DNA from: Anas platyrhynchos
Lineage: Eukaryota; Chordata; Aves; Anseriformes; Anatidae
Length of the DNA stretch: 64,000 bases
Assembly (NCBI RefSeq): GCF_047663525.1
Contig: NC_092605.1
Span: forward strand, 3,658,001 to 3,722,000
Direction of reading: 5' to 3'
The notes below the pieces were generated by a model. The model saw only the letters and a program-made list of their open reading frames with translations, made no database searches and was not told the origin of the DNA. This document shows positions 33,901 through 48,900 of the stretch, in pieces (the first letter of the stretch is position 1; each line of letters begins with the position of its first letter). A program made the position numbers and the translations under genes.

Positions 33901-36900
33901 AGTAGTCATGAAAGAATTCTTCGTGTGGATCCATGTTCAGGAACATAAACCATTTCATTGTCTTCTGTTGATGTAAAATCTTAAAACCTGTCCTCTTCAG
34001 GAGAAAAAATATTTTCTTTATAAGAAAATTAAAACATTCCCTGGCCACAAGGGCACATTCAGGCAGACTCAGTTATGCTCTGCATTCAAAGAAGAATGGC
34101 ATCAGTAGATGTTGGGACCTTTTCTTTTTGCTGATCAGGCTCTCTGTACAGGCTGTAGTCTTGAAACCGATGGCCCCTGGAAGCCTTCAGTGTCAGTAAT
34201 GGAAAAATATGCAAATATAACAATCTTCTGAATCATCTTCTGTAAGACGTTACTGTAGTCTGAGACAGATTTGCAAGCCATCAAAACATGCAAATCACGT
34301 TTGTGTGAGTGACAGAGTGAGGGTGTCCCTGTGTTTAAATAGGGCATTACTCAAAATAGTACAATTCCAGCTTTCCATGGGAAAGTACTTTCTGTTCAGC
34401 GAGATGTTTTCTTTCTCTACCTTGTCATCAAAAACACCATCAATCCCATTTCCAGCGAGGCAGGCTTCTGTGGAATGTGACGTTTGTTCTTTCCTTCACC
34501 TGATAAGAGCTGTCTACCTAGATTTGTACAGCCTGTAACACACACTTTTAATATATATGTTTTATTGAAATTTTTATGCGTGAAAAAAGGGCTTGTTTCA
34601 GAAGAACATTGCTCAAGAAATTGATTCTTCTGGCTAGATGCAGGAAAGGTAAATTCACTCTATTGTTTTTCAGCACTTTATTGCAGGGACAGAAATAGGT
34701 ATGAGGCTGTGGGAATCGTGAAATAGTAGAGTACATGGCCCGACATAATTCAAAGGAACCTCTTGCTACTATTCCTGCATCTATTGAAAACCAGAACATT
34801 ATTATAGGACACAACTCAGATGAAATTTCTGAATTGCTACATCAGGGAAATAGAATTTACCGTGTGTGTTATGCTACCAATTTATTGAATGCTTTTGGTG
34901 GGATTAACAAAATTAAAATCCATATAGGCAGCAAACATATTATTGCACCAGCTACCCTCCTGGACCTTCAGTCCTTACCTTCAGCTCTCTGCACTCATGG
35001 AATTTGTAGGTATCAGGAATTTCATACTAATATCTAGCAACAACTGTCAAAGAAGAGCCAGTGAATAGAGGTGAGAAAACTTTTCCCCCCTTAGTGTTCA
35101 AGATGTAACCATGTCACAGATATATAGTTGCATATTTGGATATAAAAAGAAGCTTTAAAACATTACAGAACACAGGAACTAGTGTGTCATTTTTATATTA
35201 CTTTATATGGCTTCAGTTTGTCCTGTAAAATAAAATGTTCATTATTCTTATAATTTATTTTTAGCACTTTCTATTACCTTGAACATCTAGGATGATCCAC
35301 CGATTCAATTTGAAGTACTAAGGGGATATATTCATTGCAAGTATTAGCACCAGTGTATATGTCCTTCTGAACATCAAATTAGTAGTTTGAGTCGTGGAGG
35401 TTAAAAGGAATTTTAAGTGCTGCTTTAATGAGGACAGACACTAACATCTTTTGATACCTTGTATTGAATTTAACTAGTATGCCTATCTGATATACTATTA
35501 TAGTGGTGCCCGCTAGTGCTGCCATAATTATGGGCCTGTCAGCATTTCCATTACAAACCCCTATATTACAGCTGAAAATATCACTCCAGGATGAAGTTTT
35601 GTACAAAGGCTTTCAGCCTTGAAAGAAGTGGCTTTCAAAATTAATTTTGCTGCTTCTCCCATTTAGAAAATGAAGTTTTGCAGTTGCCTACCCTACTCTG
35701 TATTAATCTTCTGTTTTGGGGGAAAAGTATCAGAGGGTCAAAATAGTGATATTTATTTTCTGTTACATGAATATAACGCATCCAAAAGATAAGAGTTGAA
35801 AACTGAAAGCTATTATTTAACCACACAAAAAAAAGGCAACACAAGCAGAAAAAGTACATCTGCAAGCTGCCACGCCGAGTTCATACCCACTGCACTTTCA
35901 ACCAGTTTATCCCCTTTTTCACAGGTTCCAGAACAGAAATTAAATTATAATTTTGGTTTTTATCAACATAGACAGGTTTAAAAATCATGGTCCAAGGGCA
36001 AACACTTAGAATTAAGTTGTGCCTAAATTAATATTGCCTGCAGAATTTTAGTTTGCCTGCTTTCTGAATGTATTCTTCATAAAACTGTGTCCTGGAAAGG
36101 CTGGGTGGTGCTCAAATGAACACCATTTTTAAAATAATATAATTATTTGTCTTTTTTCCAGTAACTTACTACTCATATCTGAAGTTGGATTCACTATCTA
36201 TGGTGGTTTTGAGTGATTTTGAAGTGTCTGAATGTGTTACAAAACGTTAATCAATTTATTTTCATTATTCTTTTAAAAATTTTCTAATTTTACAGATGAT
36301 GAATGTCTTTATTGAGATGTTAGAGTCAGAAATATTCACTGATTTTGATCTTTAATGCTTGGGATTTGATTTTTCAAAGTGGAATTACATAGCCTGTTCC
36401 AATCACAGCTCTCGCTGACTTTAGCTACTTTAATGTTAGTATTTTAGCTAAATGCGTTAGCACTTCTTTGAATCAGACCTCTTGTGTCAAAAGTGCTACC
36501 TAGATTATGAGGAACAAGCAGTTCGGAATCTGGGTTTAAGCAATTTGCCTTGTTTTACCTGTATTTCTTGATCTCTGCAATTTCTCATCCCCATTCATCA
36601 TGACTGGGTCCTGTTGTGCTGTTGATGCCCAGAGGATATGCACTGATGTGGATTCTGCAAGTCGTATGACCTTGAGCTGGCACAGTTTTCCTTTCCAAGT
36701 GTTTCTAAGCTCATCAGCAAATGGAGCAGAAGCCCTGTGTACAGTCATCTACATCAGTAGGCAACTACCTCAATAGGGAGAAAAAGCAGTACCCGATAAT
36801 TTAACTGTGCCACAGTGCTTATGCACGCAAGTGCGTTAATATTCAATGTCATCCATCATTTTTTCTCTAACTATTGAGTGTGTGGCTTTACAATCTTGAT

Positions 36901-39900
36901 AAGATTTCCTTAGACGTAGTTATTTATTTTTTTTGTAATTATTTTGGGTGGTTTTAAACCATTCCGAGAAAGCAAGCTCCATGTGGCCTCGCGTGAGCCT
37001 TTGTATTATCAGTGTTGGAGCCTTGAGCTGGATGCACTGTGCAGCCTTCTGCTCTTGAGATAATGGAGGGTAATGGATAAAATAATCATTTAAAACGTAC
37101 ATGATAACATATGATTGAAGAGAATAAGCAATAGAAAAAAAAAAAAAACAGCATGATAATGTACAAGGAAAACATATCCTAGATATAGTAGGATCTATGA
37201 GAGGCTTGCGAGTGTGCGGTAAGAACACAGTATTTTGTTAATTCACCTGGAAAGCTGTGAAAAGCTTCTGTTGAGTATATGAAGATGTATTTGCAAAGGC
37301 TTAAACTTAAAGGGGCTAAATATGAATAGATTTTCACACAAACAGCATAAGATAGGCTCTGCAGAGGCTGCATGCCTGTCAGCTTCCCTGTCCCCTCCCT
37401 AGACTACCGTAGGCACAAGAGCCTTCCAGAGGGGAAAAATACATCATCTACTTTTAATGCATTGATATTTTCTTGCTTTATTTATTTTTAATTTTTAATT
37501 TAATAGTTACCATTATCCATACAAGCAATGGAAGCATTCTTGAGTTGTTTTGGTTTTGGTTTTTTGAGCCTAAAGCAGATGCAACAAAACATCCATGCAA
37601 CTAAAATTTCGCAGTTGTTGCCACCAGGAGAACAATCTCTTCTAATGGAAGTTGTCAGGAAGTTTAATGATGGGTTATCTGCTACTTCCTCTGCTTATAC
37701 TTTAACCAGGTATCTGCTCAGTGTAAGTGGCTGGCTTTCATATTACCATTACTGATGGCGTAAATTTTAAATACAATCTAATAACAGAAAAATACTGCTA
37801 CTTATTTACCCGATATACTGCCAATGTCAACGTTAAAGTAAATAGTTGGTGGTAACATAAACTTGTGTTTTACTTAACTGGCAATGACCTGCTACAGTAT
37901 CAACATCATTGCTAGCAATATAAACAGTGCAGCTCGCCAATACACAACACAGCCACTGACACAGCTTCTCCGGAGTTACTGCCGGAGCAGTTTTAAATGG
38001 AAACTCCCAGTTGCTGATGATATTTTAGGGCAGTTTCAGCAAGACAGTGACCACCTTCCAGTGCAATACCAATCACCAGGAGTTCAGAGTGGCTCTTTAG
38101 CTTCAGTTATAAGCTGCCTTATCTTTGGTTCCAAAAAATAATAACTAAACAAAAGTCAAGTTAAGGAGCTGAGAGTACAGGTACGCTTCTGAGAGCAATA
38201 CTGCATTTAGTTACCAGCAAACATTAGCTTGGTTGTTGGAAACGCTCTAGCCATGGTAGCACAGAGAAATTCAAACAAATCAGCCCATGCACTGCAGTAA
38301 ATGCCTGGATTATTTTTTTATTATTATTCTCAATTGCTTTCATAAATGAAATAATAGCCTTTAAATCTTTTCTTTTAGCATCGTCTTCATATAACTTTCT
38401 AAAAACACGTTTTACCTTTCGTTTCAAGAAAATTTAAGATTGTTCCTCTTCTCAGAGCTTCTTGCTTAATAGTTAATCAAATAGATCTTTATGCTAATGG
38501 TGAGAGCTGTTCATTTAAGAGGAATTTCATCTATATTTTAGTGAATTTCTGGAAGGATGAAATATAACATTTTTGTTCATGGTTTTTTGTCTTCTTGCAG
38601 GCACAATTAGAATTTTAGGAATACGCACAGGGTAGTCATGGCATATGGAGAACGATTTTGAAATCAATATCTGACGGTCACATAAATCAAGACAGGCATG
38701 TGAGAATCCACTTAATGGCACTTTTTCTTTCTGATGTCATCGGGAGGAGAAAAGTCAGTTGGATGGCTTTAATGAAACATCTGATCTATGGATGAGTGGA
38801 GAGGCAGGCATGTCTCTGCGAGTTTTCCATTGGGATTGCTTGCATTGCTACACTTGTGAAAGTGCATATTGTGCTCTGTTGCTGCCCTGGACACGTCTTC
38901 GTGAAGACGAACTGGTAATGCCATAGTGGCACATCCCAGTTCATCATGTGGCGAACGTACTGGAATGTGGAGAAGTGTTTTAAATCGTGCTGCCTTCACA
39001 AACACCTTAGCTGTGAAGTTAAAAGGATCCATTTTTTATAGGTTGATAATTTTGTGATATAAATCTCACCAATAGATAAAAAGGGAAATAAAATAATCTA
39101 GAAAAAGAATGGCAAAGAACAGTGCAGTATTTCAGCCGTGCATGATCTCCTTTAGTAGTAAGTGAAAAACTAAAGCTAGTTTTATCTTCTTGGTGTAGTG
39201 AGATGTAGATCCTGTCATTTCCAGAGGGGTATATATTTATTTATTATTATTATTATTATTTATTTTTAGGAAAACTCATCTTTGGTATTAGTAGCTCACT
39301 TTGTGGCAGAGAAATCTTTTGTGGAATAGTTGGGGTTGTCACGGCTTCCACATGCAATTGTGTGTGGAAAAATAATGCACTAGAATGACAGCATAAATAG
39401 CAAGCCTCTAATTTTGAAGCTGGGTCTTCCAGCTACAGAAGAGGAAAATTTATATATGTTGTCTCTCTTTCTGTAGCATAAGTTATGGCTTAGAGAATAA
39501 AACATAAGGGCTTCTTAAGAAAACAGCCTTACTGAATTAAGGCAGCGTACGAAGGCTTGGTTCGTTGATTTGTCTGGCGCAGAAAGCTCAGTGACCTTCA
39601 GGGAGCCAGCTGCAGTTATCTGATTCTGAACCCAGGCCTCTTGTCAGTACAGCTCAGAAAGCTTTCTAAATTATGTTTAGGAGGCCACCAAGAGGCCATC
39701 AGATCTATAATGCTGTATAATCTTCCTTTTTCTCCCTGACATGTTTTGGAGATAAAAAAGAATTTGAGGAAGGTGTGATACATCCGATATGATACCGGGT
39801 CTGCTGGACCCGTACCAATAGCAGGGCAGCAGGTAATGCTTAGATTTGGTGTCTGTGGGATTCCCAGGTGTTTAAGGCAGAATTGGCAGGCAGGTGATAC

Positions 39901-42900
39901 AGGAAAAACTAGCAAAGGAAAATCCAAAACTGAAACTCTGACTTCAGTTCCTATCTTCCACCTGTTATAATATAGCTTGGAAAGAAGTAGGCAATGAGAA
40001 TCCTCTGAATTGTGAAAGTTTTATTTAAAAAAAATAAAATTTAAAAAAAAGTTGTAAAAAATCCTCTGAGTTAAATTGGATTACTTTGCTCTTTTTAGGA
40101 GGCTTATTTGGTTGTCAGATCTAAGGCTTTGTGTTCCGTGTTGATGTTCATTGTGTGTTTGTGTGTTAGAAATTATTGAAAGAATAGAAAATAAAGCAAT
40201 AAATTAGTCATGCTTCCCAGCCTGTAGCTTTAACATCACCGAGTGTCATGGGAAAATGACATGAAGACACTGTATTGTCATCTGGCAGCCCTGAACGCAG
40301 CCTTGCATCTTTCCTTTCCTTAAATGAACTTTGTTTTACAACGCTCAGTTCTTCTGTGCCCAGTTTAGTTCCAGGCTTCACTTTAAACATCTTAAATATT
40401 TTAAAATGCTATCTACTGATTTTGCAATTCAAATAAGCTGCAGTCCAACTTTGGTGTGATTCCCTCCCCCCCAACACACACACATTCTTTGGCATTAAGG
40501 ATTATTTTTAAGATTCCTGAAGTATCTATTCTGTTTTATGCAATACCTGGAGTGTTGTGTTTTGTTTTTTTTTTTCTTTGCAAAGTAAAGGAAATCTTTG
40601 TTTATATATCATATCTGCTTATTTGGTGTGAGCTGTTTGACACGCAGATTATGTCGGGGAACTATGCAGAATCACAGCAAGAGAAAGGGCACGTGGCAGC
40701 CTTCGCAGACTCACCGAGTGTGTGCCTTCAGCATAGAAACCCCTAACTTGTATGCATGCATGCGTCCCACTGGAGATGCCAGACTTCCTTCCACGTATTG
40801 CCCTACTTGTCAGCGTTTGTGCTCACAGCAAGACAGCCGTTTGGCTCCGACAAAGTCACACTGCTGAGCTTCCCACAGAGCCAAGCTGAGAGCTGGCTCT
40901 CACTGACAGTTGTGGCCGGTTAAGCCAGCAAATGTCTTGCTCCTATCCTTTCAATCAGCAAGTAGGATTCTCTGCATTTATTCACTTTTAACTAATTGTG
41001 TGCAGCCTGCACAGAAGGCAGGATTCACGGTACTGTCAGCCTGGCTGCAGTGACAGGGACAGGCTTTGATGGGGAGCAGGTTGAGCAGATCCTGAGGATC
41101 AAGGAAGATGCAGCCAAAGAATAAGCCCACCCTGCAGTGACACCGTGTAGCTTTAATTTGTCTTTCCGAGGTGCTGGGTAGCAGTTCAGCCGTGGCAGCG
41201 AGGAATTCCAAGTCTGCTGCCTGCCCAGATGGTTATCTGCTTCTCAGGAGAATTGTGCAGTCCACACTGAGCGTGAGGGGGGAGAGCAGAATAGAAAATC
41301 CAGGTTTCAGAGTCAGATAATTAACCGCCAGCATGCCTTACATGTATTCATTCCATTCATTCTACACAGTGAATGCGAGGAAGGGAAGAACAGGAGGGAT
41401 GTCCTACAGATGAACGAGCGGCTGGGAAGTGACTGCGCAGATCCTGCTGCAACAGCCTCCCCCTGTGCTTCTGCTCTGGGCCACCCAGCTAAAACCTTCC
41501 TAGGCAAACTGCAGACCACAAGCCCACTTCAAATACCTTATTCTAGAATTTTCCCCTTTTTGGGAACTCCTAGAAGGTAGTGTTGACAGTCCCTCACTCC
41601 CTTCCCACCCTCAAGAGTTTTCAAACATAGAAGATGAAAACAAAGCTGAGAAACATTGCACTAGACCACGTAGGTCTGCAAGGCAGGAAATTCTTTGACA
41701 TGCTCTTGCCCAGCTTGTGAGCTGTAAAATAAAGCACTGAGTATTCGCATCAAATGTTAGTGTTATTTGTTTAACAAAATTGGTAGTTCATGAAGTTTTT
41801 AGAATGAAAAATTCTTTCAGAATAATTTTTCACAGTCACGTGCATGTAGAAATACCAGAAGCAGAACCTGAAACAGTATAAAAGCAATGTTTGAACTTTA
41901 CAGCCGTACTGCTGTGTGCTATGTTATGGGTGTTTAACTGAACCACGTGCATTTAAGTATGTTAGACTAAAATTTCATTACCGGTCTGTGAGATCAGTTT
42001 GAGCTTAGACTAATTTTTAGTGAGACTTATTCACGTTTTCTCCTTTCCTTTCCATCAATTACCTTTTTGTGTTTCCTAAGGAATAATTTACAGCCACATA
42101 GCGTATGTTTAAAAAACAAACAAACAAAAAAAAACAACTATACACTTTATGCTTTATTTTTATGAAAAGTACTAAGTTAATTGAAGAAGCAGACCGCAAA
42201 CTAGTGGAAGGTCGAGCTGTGCCGGCATGCAACAAGTTTGTGTTCTTGCTGCCAGCTCTTTCTGCATGCTATTAAAAACCCAAACGCATCAGACAAAGAG
42301 CTTTCGTTGGGTTGCCATTGCTACAGCAACCACTTCCTCCCTGCGAGTTTGAACCAATGACTTGTTGAGAGTTTGTTGTTTGGGTAGCAGGAGAGGAAGC
42401 AATGATATCTCTTAAATTGTATTTTTAGACTAAGCCTGCTGTTGTGCTTTTTTTTTTCTTTTTTCTTTTTTTTTCCTTTGTACTTCGTTTGTTTGCTTTG
42501 TTAATGATTGAGGTCTACAGCGAAACACTCCAGATTAATCTGACTTTTGTGTAAAACCAGTGTTTTCTGAAGTGTGTGCATGTGCAGTCTTTGGGCTGTG
42601 TGTTTTCCATTTTAACCATGTGGCTTTGATAGCGGATCACAGCCCAGAGTGCTTGCATAAGCTGCCATCACATGACTATTGCTGAGCAGTGCTGCGGTCT
42701 GAAGGACTGTAGCAAGAAAACCAGGTTCGCTATAAAGAGATCTTATCTATTTATACATTTTGTTGTTATGGTTTTCAGCTTTATTCCCTGGTGCTACTGT
42801 ACGCCCAAACTGTTATACCCAAAGGACACGCTCCAAATGACGCAGCTGGCTCTAACTAATGAGGAAGTGGTTAACTTGGAGTAGAAGTGCAGAAAGCTGC

Positions 42901-45900
42901 TTGTTCGCTTACGTCCAAAGCTGCTGGAGTCAACGGGACAGTCTTCCCGTTGAGTCCAGCAGGATCTGTTCCAGCTGAAGCGGTGTTATGGAAACTTCTC
43001 TGTAGCAGAAGTCTGAACACCAAAGCACATTTTTTGGGGACGGAAAGAAAGATATTCTCAGTTACATGTACCGAGGAACTGCCTTATCTGTTACTTGGGC
43101 TACAAAAGCCATGTAGAAGAGAGCACAGCCCGGCACAGAAGCAGGAGCTACTCAGTCTTCTGCTGGCCCTGGTGATCATTACAGCTGGTGCTGATATCCA
43201 GCAGGGCAGGGCAGCAATAGCTGTCTTAGAACAGCATTTTAGTTCTCTGCTATCTTTCTGTGGCTCCATTTTAGCATTGGATTCTCTGACACATTGCATA
43301 TCTTCACTGATAAATTGCCAGCTACAATTCACAGCTCTTGTATAATAGAAGAGCCAGTGTGTCTGCGGAATATAGATGTATTTATTTGCTGTATAGCTCC
43401 AGAAATGATATCCCATTTAATCCCAAGTATTATCACTCTAATACTGCTAAAAGGTATTTATCTTTCTGTGTATCCGTATGATTACATATTTTGGCCATGC
43501 AGTGCTGGGGGGATGATAGTTCACCCTTATAAGTGTTTGACTTTTTAATTAAATAAATTGGTTTGCAGTCGTTCATTTTACTAGATTCATCAGTTAAAAT
43601 AATTGTGTTATTTATAATGCATTACGGCTGACGGTATGCATGATTTTGATATCAGTTGAAGTTTTCATGGGCATTTTGCAGATGATGTTTAAAAGCACTT
43701 GTGAAAAAAAAATACTGCATTTCATGTTTTGGAGCAGGATATTTAAAATTCATGCGCTATACAGATACAAGATCTTATTTCTCTAATCTTCCTAAGTAGG
43801 ATGAACCCTTGTAATTCCTTCTGTGTTGGTTAACATCTGCTACTTTGTGGTAATTTTCTGTACCTTGCACTGAATTCTTTGCAAGTTCTTTTCCAGAGGA
43901 GGTGCTGGTTGTGTTTGTAATGTTCTTGACTTTCCCTGTGGGATTCATTTGGGGTCTGACACTGGACAGCAAAAAACGATGAGTGCTGCTGGAATGCTGA
44001 ATGTTGTGACACCATCTGTTACAAACATCTGGAGGCCATATAGCTCCACATCTCTGTATTATGATAAAGTTGAATTACATCTATAGAGCCCATTGGCAGT
44101 CATTCTTTGCCTTCCTCCTCCCTGTATGTAATATTGAAAGAATGTCTGATCTGGAAGCTGTGGGGTCTATCAGTCAGGAATCTGGTCCTTCCAGGAAATT
44201 TTGTTTGTGCTTATGTAAGAGTTTCCAAAATCTGTTGTGCTGGAAAGCGGCAATTTCACTGATCCATATATTGTAAAAGCACTTGCAGCTTCAGGGGGGA
44301 GAAGTTTCAAACGCTGTGTTCTGTCATCAGCCTAGACAAAGATGATGGATGGCAGGCACGTTGTCCCGAGCATCCTCACTGCTCCAGCACGTGCCCTCCC
44401 CAGGCATCACAAACAGTTGTATTGCCTCCTGCTGCAAGTTTCAGGTTGCCTGCCTGAGAGTTATGCAGCTGTGGTTTTGATTTTTCTATGAGTCAAAAGC
44501 AAGCAAACAGATTGCTACACAAAATTTACTTACTATGTAATTGACTTCATAAGTGTACAAAAGAAATCAGTGCAGGAGTAGTAAGTTGTCACTGTGGCAA
44601 CTTATTTCAACAAAAGCTTTTTGTCACTTACAGATTTATAGAGTAGGTATTTGACTTGCAAATGTTTGTCCTAGTGACCTGCAGTGGCAAAATTTTGCCT
44701 TCTTTTGGTATTAGCTTTCAGATTTCATTGTATTTTATAAATCTGGGAGTGGAAAGTATGTCTTCATTTCCTTCTTATATAATTCAAGTCTTGCTTTTAT
44801 GTACTCCCTTTCCTCAGATGATTGTAGATAATTTCAATATTCTCATCACCCTGATCTATAGCTTAAGTGCAGAGATGCAGGAGTGACCCGTACAGAACCC
44901 TCAGCTATTTGAAGACACAATTCTACCAATTGTTATTTTAATCTTCAGGATGCAGGCATGAAACTGGTGTGTTTTAAAAATCAGATTTCAGAAGATCAGA
45001 AAGTAAGATGAAGCTTTGTGATGGTCCAGAATGTTTAATTGGAAGGAGCAAACAAAAATCGTCTGTTTCATTTTCTTCTGAGGAAGATTTTAGAAGGCAG
45101 GTTGAATTTATCCAGTTCTTTAGCCTGTACGTGGTAAGTCCTATATTCTGATATTAAGTTTTTTTTTCATTTGTGTTTGGTATCCTAAAAAGTTTTCCCT
45201 AGTCCATATTTATAAGCAGAATTTCATTGGCTAAAATGCATCATCACAAACTTGCTTGCCAAAAAAACATAACTGCAGAATCATTCCCCTCTGATTGTGA
45301 CAAAGCTTAGGAAATCCTTTGTAGTCTCTTCAATGCTTCTAAATTCAAAGTTTACATGGATTTTTTTTCCTGAAAGCATCAAGTTATCTGTAGTTGGAAG
45401 TTGATATTTTCAGCATGAAACAGATTTTATAAGTCACAAAAATTAGTAATTACTGAAGAGTAATTAGAGAAAAGTAACCTGAGGGGAAATAAGTTCTACT
45501 TAAACATTAATCAAGTACCATTAGCCATGCAAAAAGAGAAAAATGATTTCTAACAAATATGAATAGATGCACACGTGTTTGGTCCATTTGTAGTTAAAGA
45601 TAAACCTAGCCACCAAGCCTGGTTCTGTACTCTATTGAATTTTCAAGGGTCAAAAGTACTTGTGCAACTCTGAGTACTCCCAACTTAAACTGGGCTGAAT
45701 TTAAATAAATACATAAATAAATCCTGCAGTTTGGAGGAGTTGTTTTTTGTGTCCAAACTCAGCTTTGTGGCTCAAGCTTCTCGGTGCATTGCATTGTCTA
45801 GCTGCTGTTGTCCTCTGCAGCACTTCCTTTCTCTAGCCAACAAAAATGCATTTAATATGCATGACACATAAGTTTATTTTCTTCTCCTTTTTTTCCCCCT

Positions 45901-48900
45901 AAATCTTTTTTATTTCAATGAAATAGCACATAGAGTTCTTGCTGTCTGGTTTAATAAAGCAAGTTTCTTGCTCACTGCCACTAATCCTCGGAGAATGTGA
46001 CTTCTCACTGCAAGAAAACCAGCTTGCTGTGTCACCCTGTACGCGGGGCTAGTGCGTGCTGCTGGAAAGGGATCAGTGACAGGATCAGGGAGGAAGTCCG
46101 TGCCCTTCCATTCTGACGTTTCGTGGAATATCTGAAATGGAAATAGTATTTTCCTGGAATATCAGGAAGTGTGGGCTTTGGTTACTAAAAGAAATGTTGT
46201 AAACTCTCCAAAACTATGTTGCAAGTTTTACTTCATTTTACTGTATTCTGAGTTAAAATTAAAGAAGTTGAATGAACAGCTCTTTGAGCTTCAGTCTTCA
46301 GATTAACTGCAATCTCATGAATGAATTATCATTAAATAAAACACACTTTTGTATTGACTTACAAAATACATCAATAGTATTTGATAGTTATCAAACCAGT
46401 TGTGCACTCTAAGCCAAAGTGAATTTTGCCTAAAAAGGAATAAGCTGCAATTAAAAACATGACATACTTGTGGCTTAATCAGAAGCAGGTACTCATAAAT
46501 AGGGAACAACAGATGTGAAGAGAGCATTTCAGTATGCATAATTGACTGATTGTAAGTGGTCAAGCTACACAGTAAGTCCCTTTTAGCTCCTCTTTCTGTT
46601 TTTGTGAACAGAGGATATTTTGGACAGTCTCAAAAAATTACATGCAACCTTTGTAGGAAATATATTTATATTTATAAACCTAAATAATGAAGTATTATTG
46701 CTAATTATGTAAAAAGCACATAGTGTAAACAGTTGAAAAATTTAAACAGCTGACTCGCTGCAGAATATTGTTAATAAAAACCGATTCTTAAAAAACGTAT
46801 GAGCTTGTACATTCAGGATAAACAGCTGGTTTTTTTCAATAGCACAGCTGGTGTAGAAACACAAAATTACTAGCATTTGAACAGGACATGAGCTATATTT
46901 AGCAAAACGTATTTGCGTGTAAGCTGAAAATTTGCAACTTAATTTTCATTTCAGTGGAAATTGAGATGAGCAGAGTTGTACATGTATTAATCACAGATGT
47001 GAACCTGGTCCTATTAATTGCAGTATCATTCATTTAGGATATAAGCCATTAATGTGCCAGGATGCTTCAAATTTAGAGGAGACCATGTCTTTAGCTGAAA
47101 ATACTGGGGAAAGGGTACTATTTTACTGAACATCCTATTTGTTAGTTGCTGCTGAACTTCCATGCATAGGAATTTTAACAGATAAAGTAATTTAAAAATG
47201 TAAATTCTTCCTTGAGAAAGGCAAAGCAAACATGAAAGCAGTAAGAATTGCACTTCATAGCGTGCAAAAGTCAACTGTTCCTGCTGCAGTTGTTTATTTG
47301 TGAGGCTACAAAAACATGTTCCCATGAATGTGGGCAATGCTAAAAAACGCTGCTGATGCAAGTCAGCAGATGTGTAGTGCATCATGAATCACTGATGCAT
47401 GCAGGAATTAATTGAAAGAAAGATTTCAAGCTCAACATTAAACTTTAACTAGTCTGATTCTTTATATATTACTAGTGTAAGTAACATTTACACCACTAAA
47501 TAACTTTGGTTCAAGGCTCTCCAACTGTACACTGCATCATATTTACATTCAAATCTCAGGACCTAGGCGTTTAGAGTGGTTATTACAGCCTTACTGCTAA
47601 AGCTTTCTCTAAAGCCTGGTCATCTGGCTGCATTTTTAAAGTGAAAATTTTACTTTAAACCATTTATTGTATCCTAGTGCAGCCCAGTGCTGTGGCCTTC
47701 CTGACAACACTTTCTGTGTTTTCCACTCATAGCTTTAATTTATGCTATTAGACAAGCAAGGTCAGTTCCCTCCTTTCTACTGCGGTGAAGCTGTGGACAT
47801 CCTGTAATAGGGACAGCATTTTGCCAGAAATACATTCTGTATTTGTCAATTGGTGTCGGAAACTTTATGCAGGTTTCTGTCCTGAGGAGGAATGCCTCAA
47901 TCCCATAAATATACAAAATAACCCTTTGAAATGTGATTTCTCCTGCTGATAGTTAATGAGCATTGTTTTTGTCTCACATGACTTCTTTTTCTTAAATGCA
48001 CATTTTTCCCGTTGCTGTTTTTTTCTCCGTTGCAGCTTTTGGTTCAGATGCTGCTGTAACTGCTCTTGAAGGCAGAGCACACCTCTGATGGGTTCAATCA
48101 CAGCACACTTGGGACTATGGCCATTGCTTAACTGGCAGCTCGCTCAGTCTGTAACTAGATCAAGTCGCTCAGGTAGCTTTTTGCTCTTACTCCTTCTTGT
48201 AACAAGTTAATTCTTCTGTTTTTTCAGAAGATTCCTCTCTTGCATAGGTAACATAGATTTGCTTTTGGAGATGATATTTTAGAAAGCTACTGTTGCTTCT
48301 GAAACTACCTTCTTGTATTTGTGCCTTGAGACAGCCACTTTAAAACAACAGCTCATAAAAACTTCTTGGCACTTCGGGTATTTCTACACGGCAAAGTGAA
48401 CACAGCACAAAGGTGCCTGGTTTGCTCCAAACACCGTAGCTTAGATACAAGAGGTCAAATAATATATTAGTGTAGACTCCACACGGAGCAACATACAGAG
48501 CTTTTCAGGCAGGCTAAATGAGATTTAATTCCAATTCAGCAGCAGACAGGGTATCTCTGCAAGGCATTACACAGGGCTATCAAAACACCCCCCTTCTGCA
48601 CTCTCTGTTTACTATTCATGCTTTCCTTGCAGTTTCCCAGGAGTCAAAACCAGCAGGACTCTTTTCACATGACCCTAGCCTACAATGTAGTTATTCTAGC
48701 AGGAAAACCACTAGTTTAGAAATACAAGCTGCTACTTTCACACTGGTAAGTTGTACTACATGAGAGAGACTTCAAAGTTCCTGTTGACAGTGACAGTCCG
48801 TTTTCTTCCTGCTCATTGCTATCTGGGCAGAGAGAGCGGTGATGGCAGTGGCAGAAATGTGTCCAGCCGCAGTGATTTCCTTCCCTAGCAATGTCCTTCA

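Noticed and set aside
34735..35037. 100-codon open frame in PITPNC1 intron 1
   Set aside because: No recognised domain, promoter or splice signals. Treated as chance.
48227..48248. Exon-like 20-nt block between TTTTTTCAG and GTAACA
   Set aside because: Not a multiple of three, has a weak donor and adds nothing consistent with PITPNC1 between residues 16 and 17, where exon 1 and exon 2 already join perfectly.
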